Origin: Dyadobacter crusticola DSM 16708
GTDB taxonomy: Bacteria > Bacteroidota > Bacteroidia > Cytophagales > Spirosomataceae
Direction of reading: 5' to 3'
Assembly (NCBI RefSeq): GCF_000701505.1
Contig: NZ_JNJB01000007.1
Location: 412,805-476,804, forward strand
Length of the DNA stretch: 64,000 nt
Shown: positions 15,645 to 24,382 of the stretch, one piece after another
Numbering within the stretch: position 1 is the stretch's first letter
Layout of the letters: the number at the start of each line of letters is the position of its first letter
Notes under the pieces: model-generated
Told to the model about the DNA's origin: nothing
Databases searched by the model: none
What the model saw: only the letters and a program-made list of their open reading frames with translations
Translations under genes and position numbers: made by a program

Positions 15645-17597
15645 ATGTCGCCTTTATTCGAATATCTCATCAAACTGTCGGCCAGCCTGGCTGTCGTCGC
15701 GATTTTCCACTACCTGTTTCTCCGCCGGCTCACTTTTTACAACCTCAACCGCATTTACCTGCGGTTCTATTCCCTGCTCTGCTTTGTTGTTCCATTTATC
15801 AGCATTGAAGCAACAGTCGAGCGCATTCCGGCGATAGGTAACGCAAGTGTTTTGAAGCAAATGCCGGTGGTTTCTACAATCCAGCAGCCGCAGGTTACAG
15901 CCGGAACCGTGCAGCCGATGAATACTGCAGAATTCGATATTGAAACCTGGATTTTCAGATTGCTGGTCGCTGGTATGGTGGTGATGCTGGGGCGTTTGTT
16001 ATTGCATATCGTTGCTTATGTGAGAATATTGCGGCAGGCGCAACTGGTTTCAGATGAAGACGTTCGCATTTACCATATAGAGAAGAAAATCAGTCCGTTT
16101 TCGTTCGGTAATGCAATTTTCTACAATCCTGAAATGCATAGCGAGGCGGAGCTGGCAGAGATTATTTTACATGAGTATATCCATGTGCGGCAGCGGCATA
16201 CGCATGATGTGATCTGGGGAGAAATTCTCTGCATTCTCAATTGGTACAATCCATTCGCCTGGCTGATCCGGCACGAGATCCGGCTCAACCTGGAATACAT
16301 TGCGGACCAATGCGTTCTGGAAAATGACGTGGATGCGAAACAATATCAGTACCTGCTGCTCAAATGCGCCGGCGGGCCGGACTTCCGGATATCCAATGCA
16401 TTCAACATCTCTTCATTGAAGCAACGGATCGTGATGATGAACAAAAAACGTTCTTCGCGGATCTTCCTGATCAGCTTTGTGTTGGCCATTCCGCTGCTCG
16501 TCGGTTTGCTTATCTTTTTCGGGCCGGGCAAGGCAACGCAGGAAGAAGATCCGTTTACGATGTTCTTGCAGGACAGCAAGGGAAATTTACGAGAGCCAAG
16601 CGTTTTATCAAAGGAGATCCACGCAGCCGGGCTGATCCTGGAAGCACGAACCGGCAAGCCGCTGGCGAATATTCCACTTGAAATATCAAGATATGGAAAG
16701 CACATCAAAACAGTGAAGACAGACGCGCAAGGTTACTACTACGCCTTGCTTCCGGCCAAAACCTCGAATGTAGGATTCGACCCGAAGAAGTTTATGCCCA
16801 ACAGCTATACAATCTCCTATGAGGGCGGCAAGTTCAGTTCGTTTAGCTTATCGGAATTCCCGATTTATGATACTTTCGATATGGGTTCTTTCTGGGTTGT
16901 TTTCGAGAAGGAGGGCCTGGGAGGCGTACAGTTTTATTCTGTTAACAAAAAACCACTTCTCACCACGTATAACGGGAACAATATCGAAACAGAAATAAGA
17001 GCTTTTATAAAGAGCAGCGTATCGCCTTTTTTAGCCGAGCATAATCTCAGAGCTGAGTTCAAGGAAAAGGTCGCTTATCCCACCGAAGTTCTCACCAAGT
17101 ATAAAAATGGACTTTTTGACAGAAAGAAAACGCTGGTAGGCTACGACGGGCACATTAAGCTGTACCTGGATGGTAAGCCGGCCACTTACAAGGAAATCAA
17201 TGAAGCCTTTCAAAACTATCCCTACATGCTTGATGAAACGAAAGAACACCGTGACTGGGAGGAAAACGGACTATATAAATCCATCGCTTACCTGACTTTC
17301 GATCTGTATAAAACGCCTCCACCGGCTAAGCTGCTCGCGAACAATGTAGAATGGCATCGCATTGAAGATTTTGATCTGGACAAACTAGAAAAGGAAGCTT
17401 ACTTCCTGGATGGATTCCGTCAGATTTTTGGAGTGGGCAGCAACCTGAGGCCGCTCAAAAAAGAAATCCGCAGAATCGCGTTGTTCAAAGGTAGGTTGGC
17501 CAAATACTACGACCCAAAACTGGAACGTGTCTGGTGGATTGAGACGCGGCCAGAGGCGGAAGTTTTTGAGAGGCCTGATTTGGCGTTAGCTCCTTAG
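15645..17597 (+). CDS. M56-family membrane metallopeptidase, BlaR1-like sensor
   Basis: The 650-residue product has N-terminal membrane helices (about 5-30, 35-55, 100-125), a cytosolic zinc-protease loop with H176-E-Y-I-H180 (HEYIHVRQRHTHD), and a further TM at about 270-293. The large C-terminal part is periplasmic. It begins with a carboxypeptidase-regulatory-like beta-sandwich (ILEARTGKPLANIPLEISRYG, DAQGYYYALLP) rather than the penicillin-binding domain of true BlaR1. It probably senses an envelope signal and relieves BlaI repression by proteolysis. The ligand is unknown, and a link to beta-lactams is not supported because no beta-lactamase gene is adjacent. Confidence 0.88.
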   Translation: MSPLFEYLIKLSASLAVVAIFHYLFLRRLTFYNLNRIYLRFYSLLCFVVPFISIEATVERIPAIGNASVLKQMPVVSTIQQPQVTAGTVQPMNTAEFDIETWIFRLLVAGMVVMLGRLLLHIVAYVRILRQAQLVSDEDVRIYHIEKKISPFSFGNAIFYNPEMHSEAELAEIILHEYIHVRQRHTHDVIWGEILCILNWYNPFAWLIRHEIRLNLEYIADQCVLENDVDAKQYQYLLLKCAGGPDFRISNAFNISSLKQRIVMMNKKRSSRIFLISFVLAIPLLVGLLIFFGPGKATQEEDPFTMFLQDSKGNLREPSVLSKEIHAAGLILEARTGKPLANIPLEISRYGKHIKTVKTDAQGYYYALLPAKTSNVGFDPKKFMPNSYTISYEGGKFSSFSLSEFPIYDTFDMGSFWVVFEKEGLGGVQFYSVNKKPLLTTYNGNNIETEIRAFIKSSVSPFLAEHNLRAEFKEKVAYPTEVLTKYKNGLFDRKKTLVGYDGHIKLYLDGKPATYKEINEAFQNYPYMLDETKEHRDWEENGLYKSIAYLTFDLYKTPPPAKLLANNVEWHRIEDFDLDKLEKEAYFLDGFRQIFGVGSNLRPLKKEIRRIALFKGRLAKYYDPKLERVWWIETRPEAEVFERPDLALAP

Positions 17598-17600
17598 TTA

Positions 17601-17649
17601 TGCCACGAATGCGCGATTGAGTTTCGTGAACATTCGCGCATTTGTGGCA
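17601..17649. terminator. long intergenic stem-loop between convergent M56 and mscS genes
   Basis: TGCCACGAATGCGCGA (17601-17616) pairs with TCGCGCATTTGTGGCA (17634-17649), a 16-bp stem with one G-T pair and a 17-nt loop. It lies 3 bp after the M56 stop and 12 bp from the mscS stop. There is no marked T-tract, so bidirectional termination is a reasonable but less certain reading. Confidence 0.6.
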
Positions 17650-17661
17650 TTCAAAGATCAA

Positions 17662-18450
17662 TTAAGGCATACCAGGAAGCTTCAAACCCGAACTCCTCAG
17701 TCCTTCCATAATCTGCTCCTGGATTTCCATTTTGGTATCAACAAAACCGTGTGCATTGAGCCACACGTTGATCATTACCTTGTATCCGTCCGGCTCAATG
17801 GAGGATATTCCAATGCGTCTTTCGGGGATTTTCAGGGCACTTTGAGCACGATCCAGTACATCGTTGATCGTATTTTTAACTGTCTGGAACTCGATTGCAT
17901 TGCTGAATTTAAGCTCCACATCCAGCCGCCTGCTCCCCGATCCGCTGATATTGATGATCACTTCATTTGAAAGCTTGCTGTTTGGAATTACAACCATCCG
18001 GTTATCAAAAGTGTTGACGATCGTGTAAAAGATCTTGATCGCCTGCACGGTACCCTCCTGCCCCTGCGCCAGTATGTTATCCCCCACTTTAAAGGGTTTC
18101 AGAAGTAAAATGAGGATACCACTTGTAAAATTCTGCAACGTACCCGATAACGCCAGACCAGCCGCCACACCAACCGCACCGATAATGGCGGCGAAAACGG
18201 TCATCTGTATACCGATAATCTGCATTACGGAAATGATCAGCAGCACACGTAACACCGTGACCGTCAGACTGAGCAGAAATGGCGTAAGCGATGGATCTAC
18301 TTTGCGGCGATGGAGGTGATTGGTCATCCATCGTGACAGCACTTTAATCAGCCAAAAACCGATAATCAAAACAGCGATCCCCAGCAGGAAAGAAGGGCCC
18401 GTGCGCAAAATCCAGGCATAAGCCTGATTATAGAATTGTTGAAGCTTCAT
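17662..18450 (-). CDS. small-conductance mechanosensitive channel, MscS family
   Basis: The 262-residue product has three TM segments (about 18-38, 60-80, 86-112). The pore helix shows the Gly/Ala pattern typical of MscS TM3 (AAIIGAVGVAAGLALSGTL, then NFTSGILILLLKPFKVGD). The MscS beta domain (ILAQGQEGTVQAIKIFYTIVNTFDNRMVVIPNSKLS) and an alpha/beta C-terminal domain follow. Family role: inner-membrane release valve protecting against hypo-osmotic shock. It appears monocistronic, convergent with the M56 gene. Confidence 0.95.
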   Translation of the reverse strand: MKLQQFYNQAYAWILRTGPSFLLGIAVLIIGFWLIKVLSRWMTNHLHRRKVDPSLTPFLLSLTVTVLRVLLIISVMQIIGIQMTVFAAIIGAVGVAAGLALSGTLQNFTSGILILLLKPFKVGDNILAQGQEGTVQAIKIFYTIVNTFDNRMVVIPNSKLSNEVIINISGSGSRRLDVELKFSNAIEFQTVKNTINDVLDRAQSALKIPERRIGISSIEPDGYKVMINVWLNAHGFVDTKMEIQEQIMEGLRSSGLKLPGMP

Positions 18451-18625
18451 TGTTTATAGTGGGTTCTTTTCACAGATAAGCCGAAACTTAAAAATCCGTT
18501 CCAAGCCCGCATTCTGCCTTTTCAAATGCCCGTACGTTTCTGCATGGCATATTTTTTGAAATAATAAATAAGCATTGACGAACATGAATCGGCAATGCTT
18601 CAACTTTAAACTAACAGAGCAGAAT

Positions 18626-19228
18626 ATGGAACCCGACAGAAAAAAAGGAAAGATTGGAACATACATCATCGTTGCATTACTGATTGCAGCGACTACTGGC
18701 CTGGCCATTCATTTCTTTACACCGGAGCCTGTGGATGTTGCTTCCAATGAAAATATGACGCTATTTATCAAAAATAAAATCATTGATATTGACCAGAAGC
18801 TAAGCAAAGGTGAGGATGAAACGGATATCGCGACAAGACTTTCATGGCACAAATCCAACACCGCACTTTACAATGAAGTGAAAGACGTTAAAGACGAAAC
18901 GATCAATGCAGAAAAAGAAGAGTTGAAGCAGAAGATTGTGAAAATACAGACAAAAGAATTTCCCGAATTACGCAATGCGTATGTGGATTCCAAAAAGGAA
19001 GTATTAGGTCAGGAGCACATTGACATTTCATTGTCCGGTGAAAAGAACGACGTGCTTACTTTTACCGGCGAAATGTTTGAGCCGAAGAAAACCCAGAAGG
19101 ATTTCATGAAAAACATCCGGGATATCGTATACGATCTGCGATTCAAGAAAGTGGTTTACAAATGGTCTGAAAATAAGAGCGACATTGCAGACTATGAGAT
19201 AGCGTCAAAAAGCGACACTGAAATTTAG
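18626..19228 (+). CDS. membrane-anchored protein of unknown function
   Basis: I start at ATG 18626 (MEPDRKKGKIGTYIIVALLI), 200 residues; the frame is open to 18575 but the upstream part is unconvincing. A basic N-terminus and one TM (about 11-29) are followed by a charged, Lys/Glu-rich exported domain with long predicted helices (LSKGEDETDIATRLSW, NAEKEELKQKIVKIQTKEF). The C-terminal half has alternating beta-strands. No cysteine or enzyme motif is seen and I do not recognise a family. It is followed by a bidirectional terminator. Confidence 0.75.
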   Translation: MEPDRKKGKIGTYIIVALLIAATTGLAIHFFTPEPVDVASNENMTLFIKNKIIDIDQKLSKGEDETDIATRLSWHKSNTALYNEVKDVKDETINAEKEELKQKIVKIQTKEFPELRNAYVDSKKEVLGQEHIDISLSGEKNDVLTFTGEMFEPKKTQKDFMKNIRDIVYDLRFKKVVYKWSENKSDIADYEIASKSDTEI

Positions 19229-19243
19229 GAGTAATTCAAACCG

Positions 19244-19283
19244 GCAAAAGCCGACTCAGTTTTTAGCTGCGTCGGCTTTTTGC
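19244..19283. terminator. bidirectional terminator between convergent genes
   Basis: GCAAAAGCCGACTCAG (19244-19259) pairs with CTGCGTCGGCTTTTTGC (19267-19283) around TTTTTAG, with a bulge near the loop. It follows the plus-strand gene by 15 bp and covers the last codons of the minus-strand permease gene. Confidence 0.75.
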
Positions 19284-20299
19284 ATTTCAGAAGTTTCGCC
19301 GAATTCGGTTTTATATATTTTGATCAAAAGCAAAAGGATACTGATCATCAGCGGGCCGAAGATAAATCCCCAGAAGCCAAAAAGACGCAAACCCACAATT
19401 AACCCTAATATCGTCGTGACCGGATGCACATCCCCGATCTTTTTCAGGAAACTAACCCGGGCGAGATAATCAATATTACCTACTACAACACCGCAGTAAA
19501 TAGCCAAGCCGATCGCTTTCCCATTATCGCCTGTTGAAAACATAAAAATCACAACGGGTAACCAGATCAATGCGGTACCTATTACAGGGAAGAATGCACA
19601 AATGCCAGTTACCAATCCGAGCAAGACAAAATCTTCTACCCCAAAAATCCAGTAACCCAGCACAGCGACAACGCCCTGTATGATCGAAACAAGCGGAATC
19701 CCGATCGCATTCGCCCGCACCATACTGATCGTTTCGTCTGCCAGCAGGTCTATGTTTTTACGGTTTAAAGGAATGAACTTCCGCACATTCTTTTCCATCG
19801 TATGACCATTGGTGAACATAAAAAATGCCAGGAACAAAATCATTAGCAAATTTCCGAGCATTGTAGCAGAGCTGTTCAGGACGCCGGGAATAATGCCACC
19901 TACTTTTTCCCTTACATTGGAGATTGCATTCTTCGTAAGCAGGTCCTGCCCGGTCCATTCTTTCAGCTGCTTGGAAACCGCGTCGAACGCCTGGTTCACT
20001 TGCGTCGGATCTTTAATGATTGCCTCGACTTTGGTATAAACCATTTGAAGGGAAAAGTAAATGGGCGCTACAATGCAGGCAAAGAACAAAGTCATGAAAA
20101 GCAGCGCAGTCAGGCTTTTGTTCCAATTCTTCCTGACGGTTAAATAGAAATAATACTTCCTGCAAAGAATATAAAGCGTAAGCGCGCCGAGGAATCCCGG
20201 GAAGAAGATGTAAAGCTCTTTGAAAATAGTGATGGCAAGCGCAATTACAATGATTAAATAGAAAACCTGCCTCAACCTGAAATTAAAATCGGGAACCAT
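19256..20299 (-). CDS. AI-2E family (PerM/YdiK-type) membrane transporter
   Basis: The 347-residue product has the family layout: two pairs of TM helices at the N-terminus (about 10-28, 33-48, 62-85), a cytosolic/periplasmic amphipathic section (residues 90-150), then a C-terminal TM bundle containing NAIGIPLVSIIQGVVAVLGYWIFG and the conserved FFPVIGTALIWLP and LGLIVGLRLFGFWGFIFGPLM segments. Family members have been described as AI-2 exporters or Na+/H+ antiporters; the substrate cannot be read here. It lies 44 bp downstream of the molybdenum oxidase operon on the same strand and might be read through from it. Confidence 0.92.
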   Translation of the reverse strand: MVPDFNFRLRQVFYLIIVIALAITIFKELYIFFPGFLGALTLYILCRKYYFYLTVRKNWNKSLTALLFMTLFFACIVAPIYFSLQMVYTKVEAIIKDPTQVNQAFDAVSKQLKEWTGQDLLTKNAISNVREKVGGIIPGVLNSSATMLGNLLMILFLAFFMFTNGHTMEKNVRKFIPLNRKNIDLLADETISMVRANAIGIPLVSIIQGVVAVLGYWIFGVEDFVLLGLVTGICAFFPVIGTALIWLPVVIFMFSTGDNGKAIGLAIYCGVVVGNIDYLARVSFLKKIGDVHPVTTILGLIVGLRLFGFWGFIFGPLMISILLLLIKIYKTEFGETSEMQKADAAKN

Positions 20300-20343
20300 G
20301 TACTTTGAATTTAGTTACTGCAAATACCTTTCTATTACGCGTG

Positions 20344-22584
20344 TTAAAGCAGCGAATCAAAATGGATAGGTAACTGGTTGATCCGCTTGCCCGTGGCGTG
20401 GTAAATCGCATTGGCGATGGCAGGCGGCATTGCCACAAGACCGATTTCGCCGACTCCCTTGACCCCCAATGCGTTTACAATCTCATCATTTTCTTCAACA
20501 AAAATCACATCCAGCTCATGAATATCCGCGTGTACCGGTATATGATATTCGGCGAGGTTCTGGTTCATGTATTTACCCAGGTTGTAATCCTGGATCGTTT
20601 CTTCACGAAGCGCCTTGCTGATTCCCCATATCATCCCGCCGAGGATCTGGCTGCGCGCTGTTTTCGGATTGATGATTTTGCCGGCAGCAACAGCCGTTAT
20701 CGCCCGGGTCACATTCACGATCCCGAGCTGCTCGTCCACTTCCACCTCCACGAATGCGGCACTGTGGGTAGCACGTGAGTATTTCTTTTGTTTCAAAAGC
20801 GAGGGCACCGAAAACTTCGAAACCTTGATCGGCTTCCCTCCATTCGCTTCAATAATTTCCAGGAAAGATACCGACTTGGAGCGGTCGCTTTGCAGAAAGA
20901 TCCGGCTGTTTTCAAACACAAGGTCCTTAAAATCAGCTTTACTTAGCGCTGAATCCTTCATTTTTTTAGTGATCGAAAATAGCTTTTTCTTCAAAGCAGC
21001 GACTGCAACTTTCACCGCCGATCCTACTGTTGAAACCGTAAAAGAACCGCCCTGAATGGGCGCAAAAGGCTTTTTACTATCTCCGTACAGGAATTCAACG
21101 TCTTCCATTTTCATCCCGAGCTCGTCTGCGGCGATCTGCGTCATGACGGTCAAGGTACCTGTCCCAATATCTGTGACGGCGCTGTTCACTCTCAGCTTCC
21201 CGTCGGTAGTAAGGATCGCATCCGCATTGGCTGGCAGCTGATTAGCCTCCCAAATGCCCGTCGCCATTCCGTACCCGACCAGCTTATTGCCGCGTCGCAT
21301 ACTGCGCGGCTCCGGGCTGCGCTTGTCCCAGCCGAATTTCTCGGCTCCCTGCAAGTAGCATTGCCGAAGCTCTTTGCTGCTGTAAGGCCGGTTGAGGCTC
21401 ACATCATCGTCCGAGTAGTTGATCAGGCGGAGTTGCAGTGGGTCGATTTTAGTCTTGTACGCCAGCTCATCCATCGTACCTTCGATCGCGTGCATTCCCG
21501 TGCTTCCACCGGGCGATCGCATATCGAGCGGACTGTATACATCCAGCTCCACAAGTTTGTATTGCATCAGGGTATTTGCCGCCGGGTAAAGCATGTGCGA
21601 CCAGTTCACCACCACTTCGGTATAATCCTCAAAACGCGACGTTTCTCCTATCGCCAGGTGGTTCATTGCAGTCACCTTACCGTCCATATCTGCGGCAAAC
21701 CGCGTGTGCTGAATGGTAGGCGGCCGATGACCGAAAGTAAACATCTGCTGCCTGTCCAAAGTCACCAGTACCGATCTTTTCAGTTCCAATGCCGCCATTA
21801 CAGACAAGAAAAGCTGGTACTGCGGCCGCAAAGCCGAACCGAACGCCCCGCCTACGTAAGGCGATATCACACGCACGTTCTTGTATTTCAAGCCAAAAAT
21901 ATTGGAAACATAGAGCTGGCTGTTGATCGTACCCTGCGTTTTATCGTAAATGGTCAACTTGCCTTCGCCTTCATAAATGGTGGTTGTGGCAAACAGTTCC
22001 AGGGGATTGTGGTGTTCGGTACCGTGGTAATATTCAGCTGACACCTGCGCAGGCGACTCCTGATAAGCTTTCTCAAATTTGCCTTTAGGCTTTGCCGGAA
22101 GTGGTTTCAGCATTGTTGCCATTCCGATCTTAGGAGCGCGCGCCTTCGAAGCTTCTTTCTTCAAATCTGTTTCAAATGCCTCTTGCTCATAGACTATATC
22201 AACAAGCGTAGCCCCGTACCGTGCCAACTCGAAAGTTTCGGCAACTACCAGTCCGATCGGTTGTCCGTTGTACAATATCTCTTCATCCTGCAAAGGCCGG
22301 AACGGCGAACCCGGAGGCGCATCCATATCTGCATACTGCAGGTCAAACCACGCCAGCGATGGCCGGTTTTCGTACGTAAACACTTCCAGTATCCCTGGTA
22401 CCGCTTTGGCGCGGCTTGTGTCCAGGCGCGTGATCTTGCCTTTGGTGATTGTGCTGTTGATTACGTATCCATATAGCAGACCGGGCGCCTGATAATCGCC
22501 TGAATATTTGGCTGTGCCGGTTACCTTAAGTTGGCCTTCCAGCCGGTTCAGCGGCTGGCCAACTTGTTTTTGAGATGGTTCCAT
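20344..22584 (-). CDS. xanthine/aldehyde oxidase family, molybdopterin-binding large subunit (PaoC-like)
   Basis: The 746-residue product carries the aldehyde oxidase/xanthine dehydrogenase a/b hammerhead domain (residues about 12-125: GQPLNRLEGQLKVTGTAKYSGDY) and the molybdopterin-binding domain (to 740). Visible motifs are GGAFGSALRPQYQL, SPGGSTGMHAIEGTMDELA, PIQGGSFTVSTVGSAV, and the catalytic-Glu region GVKGVGEIGLVAMPPAIANAI. It should hold Mo-pterin cytosine dinucleotide and hydroxylate an aldehyde or heteroaromatic substrate. No signal peptide is seen; E. coli PaoABC is exported on its small subunit, so location here is uncertain. It is the last gene of a three-subunit operon, 15 bp after the FAD subunit. 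Confidence 0.93.
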   Translation of the reverse strand: MEPSQKQVGQPLNRLEGQLKVTGTAKYSGDYQAPGLLYGYVINSTITKGKITRLDTSRAKAVPGILEVFTYENRPSLAWFDLQYADMDAPPGSPFRPLQDEEILYNGQPIGLVVAETFELARYGATLVDIVYEQEAFETDLKKEASKARAPKIGMATMLKPLPAKPKGKFEKAYQESPAQVSAEYYHGTEHHNPLELFATTTIYEGEGKLTIYDKTQGTINSQLYVSNIFGLKYKNVRVISPYVGGAFGSALRPQYQLFLSVMAALELKRSVLVTLDRQQMFTFGHRPPTIQHTRFAADMDGKVTAMNHLAIGETSRFEDYTEVVVNWSHMLYPAANTLMQYKLVELDVYSPLDMRSPGGSTGMHAIEGTMDELAYKTKIDPLQLRLINYSDDDVSLNRPYSSKELRQCYLQGAEKFGWDKRSPEPRSMRRGNKLVGYGMATGIWEANQLPANADAILTTDGKLRVNSAVTDIGTGTLTVMTQIAADELGMKMEDVEFLYGDSKKPFAPIQGGSFTVSTVGSAVKVAVAALKKKLFSITKKMKDSALSKADFKDLVFENSRIFLQSDRSKSVSFLEIIEANGGKPIKVSKFSVPSLLKQKKYSRATHSAAFVEVEVDEQLGIVNVTRAITAVAAGKIINPKTARSQILGGMIWGISKALREETIQDYNLGKYMNQNLAEYHIPVHADIHELDVIFVEENDEIVNALGVKGVGEIGLVAMPPAIANAIYHATGKRINQLPIHFDSLL

Positions 22585-22599
22585 TGTTGATGTATAAGG

Positions 22600-23619
22600 T
22601 TAAGCAGAAGGCAACGCGCCTGGTACTTGCGTTTCAGGATGCAGCGCCATCATTCCATTTCGCATAATGGCCCTTTTCGCTAGCTCAATTTTAAAGTCAT
22701 TGTATTGGTAACCCTGCGCGCCGCTGAGTATAATATCGGCTGCCTGGGCGAAATTTGCTTCCGTAGCTGCTTTACCAACCAGAAAATCCTCGGCCTCGGG
22801 CACGCGCCAGGGCTTATGTGCTACCCCGCCGAGCGCAATCCTCGCGCTGCTGATCACATCTCCTTCCATTTCCAGACCGGTTGCTACCGAAACCAATGCA
22901 AATGCGTAAGAATTACGGTCTCGCAGTTTGAGGTAAGAATAGTTTTGTGAAAAACCCAGCGGCGGCAGGTCGATGCTGGTGATGATCTCGCCGGGCAAGA
23001 GGTTGTTGTCCAGCTCGGGTGTATCTTCCGGCAAACGGTGAAAGTCAGCGAACGCGATACTTCTGGGACCACCTGGTCCTTCTACATTGACGATCGCTCC
23101 CAGCGCAGCAAGCCCGATGCACATATCCGAAGGGAAAACGGCAATGCAATGCTCGCTCGTTCCGAGGATCGCCATAATGCGGTTATACCCCGGAATTGCC
23201 GAGCAGCCTGAGCCTGGCTCGCGTTTGTTGCAAGGTACATTGGCGTCATAAAAATAATAGCAGCGCGTGCGTTGCAGCAGGTTACCTCCATTGGTAGCCA
23301 TATTCCTGATCTGCGCGGATGCGCCTGCGAGTATTGCCTTTGAAAGCAATGGGTATCGCTGTTCAACCAATGGGTGCCAGGCAGTATCGGCATTCGTGGC
23401 GAATGCGCTCAGGCGGAGCCCGCCATCTTCTGTATCGGTGACCGGGTCCTGGCTTCCTGCCTTGTTGATATCTATAAGTGTAGTCGGGTGGGCAAGGTCG
23501 TACTTCATGAGATCCAGCAGGTTTGTGCCGCCTGCGATGTATGAAGATTGATCGCTTCCTTCGGATTTGCCGATCGCATCCTGGATGTCCTCAGCTTTAA
23601 GAAAATCGAAGTTATTCAT
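22600..23619 (-). CDS. xanthine dehydrogenase family FAD-binding subunit (PaoB-like, with 4Fe-4S cysteines)
   Basis: The 339-residue product is a CO-dehydrogenase-flavoprotein-type FAD_binding_5 domain (SYIAGGTNLLDLMK, ATNGGNLLQRTRCYYFYD) followed by the CO_deh_flav_C domain (about 225-325). Between them, CYYFYDANVPCNKREPGSGC supplies the cysteines that in E. coli PaoB bind an extra [4Fe-4S] cluster, which most xanthine dehydrogenase FAD subunits lack. It relays electrons between the FeS subunit and an acceptor. Its start overlaps the end of the FeS gene by 8 bp, so translation is probably coupled. Confidence 0.93.
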   Translation of the reverse strand: MNNFDFLKAEDIQDAIGKSEGSDQSSYIAGGTNLLDLMKYDLAHPTTLIDINKAGSQDPVTDTEDGGLRLSAFATNADTAWHPLVEQRYPLLSKAILAGASAQIRNMATNGGNLLQRTRCYYFYDANVPCNKREPGSGCSAIPGYNRIMAILGTSEHCIAVFPSDMCIGLAALGAIVNVEGPGGPRSIAFADFHRLPEDTPELDNNLLPGEIITSIDLPPLGFSQNYSYLKLRDRNSYAFALVSVATGLEMEGDVISSARIALGGVAHKPWRVPEAEDFLVGKAATEANFAQAADIILSGAQGYQYNDFKIELAKRAIMRNGMMALHPETQVPGALPSA

Positions 23620-24121
23620 GAGCGCCCTGGTTTTGAACCTCCATAATGGCGTCGATGATATTGGTGTTGGCGCCGCAGCGACAGAGGTTTCCGCTCATCA
23701 GCTCTTTGACCTCCTCGCGCGTTTTGGCTTTTCCTTCCTTCATCATGCCGATCGCACTGCATATCTGTCCGGGCGTACAGTACCCGCATTGAAATGCGTC
23801 GTGCTCGATGAATGCTTTCTGTAAGGGGTGCAAATCGCCTTCCGGCGCGACGCCTTCGATCGTGGTGATCTCCGAACCGTCTTTCATCATTGCGAGTGTC
23901 AGGCAGCTGACAATCCGCTTTCCATCGCATATCACAGTACACGCACCGCATTGTCCGTGGTCGCACCCCTTTTTCGTGCCTGTAAGCCCCGCGTAATCCC
24001 GTATTGCATCCAGTAAACTGACCCAGGGAAGCAGGTTTAATTGTACCGGACTGCCATTTACTTTCAAGCTGACCTGTCCACTTTTGATCAAACCTGGCTT
24101 TTCTACAATTTCAGTTAACAT
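23612..24121 (-). CDS. xanthine dehydrogenase family [2Fe-2S] subunit (PaoA-like)
   Basis: The 169-residue product has a plant-ferredoxin-type domain (CDHGQCGACTVICDGKRIVSC) and the CO-dehydrogenase-type 2Fe-2S domain (FQCGYCTPGQICSAIG..., SGNLCRCG), giving two [2Fe-2S] clusters. Together with the FAD and Mo subunits it forms a heterotrimer that oxidises aldehydes or purine-like compounds. It has only a short N-terminal extension without a clear Tat leader, unlike periplasmic E. coli PaoA. First gene of the operon. Cofactor maturation genes (XdhC-type) are not in the window. Confidence 0.94.
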   Translation of the reverse strand: MLTEIVEKPGLIKSGQVSLKVNGSPVQLNLLPWVSLLDAIRDYAGLTGTKKGCDHGQCGACTVICDGKRIVSCLTLAMMKDGSEITTIEGVAPEGDLHPLQKAFIEHDAFQCGYCTPGQICSAIGMMKEGKAKTREEVKELMSGNLCRCGANTNIIDAIMEVQNQGAHE

Positions 24122-24302
24122 GGTGAGTTAGCATTAGTAAACACCAATGCTGGTTATAAGAATTATGCCAAGTAACTGCTTACAGCCAGCAGCTATGAAG
24201 ACATGTAATGCAGCCGCCTTACATTTTAATTGCGAGATTTACTGAATCTTCTCTCCAACAAACTATTGTTCGAATTGCATTCAAACGGAATAGGATAGCT
24301 GT

Positions 24303-24338
24303 AAAAAAAGAAATCCATTTCCTTGCAGAAAATGGATT
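24303..24338 (-). terminator. terminator for the AT-hook protein gene
   Basis: AATCCATTT (24312-24320) pairs with AAATGGATT (24330-24338) around a nine-base loop. On the minus strand the stem is followed by TTTCTTTTTTTAC, a strong T-tract. It lies 45 bp after the stop of the gene at 24383. The rest of 24122-24302 shows no gene. Confidence 0.8.
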
Positions 24339-24382
24339 CAATTACCTGTAATAAAAACTTGTTGTTCCAGAATTAATGAAGC

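Noticed and set aside
15645..17597. Beta-lactam resistance operon
   Set aside because: The M56 protein lacks a penicillin-binding domain and no beta-lactamase gene is adjacent; the serine hydrolase at 47697-49013 has HTG rather than KTG.
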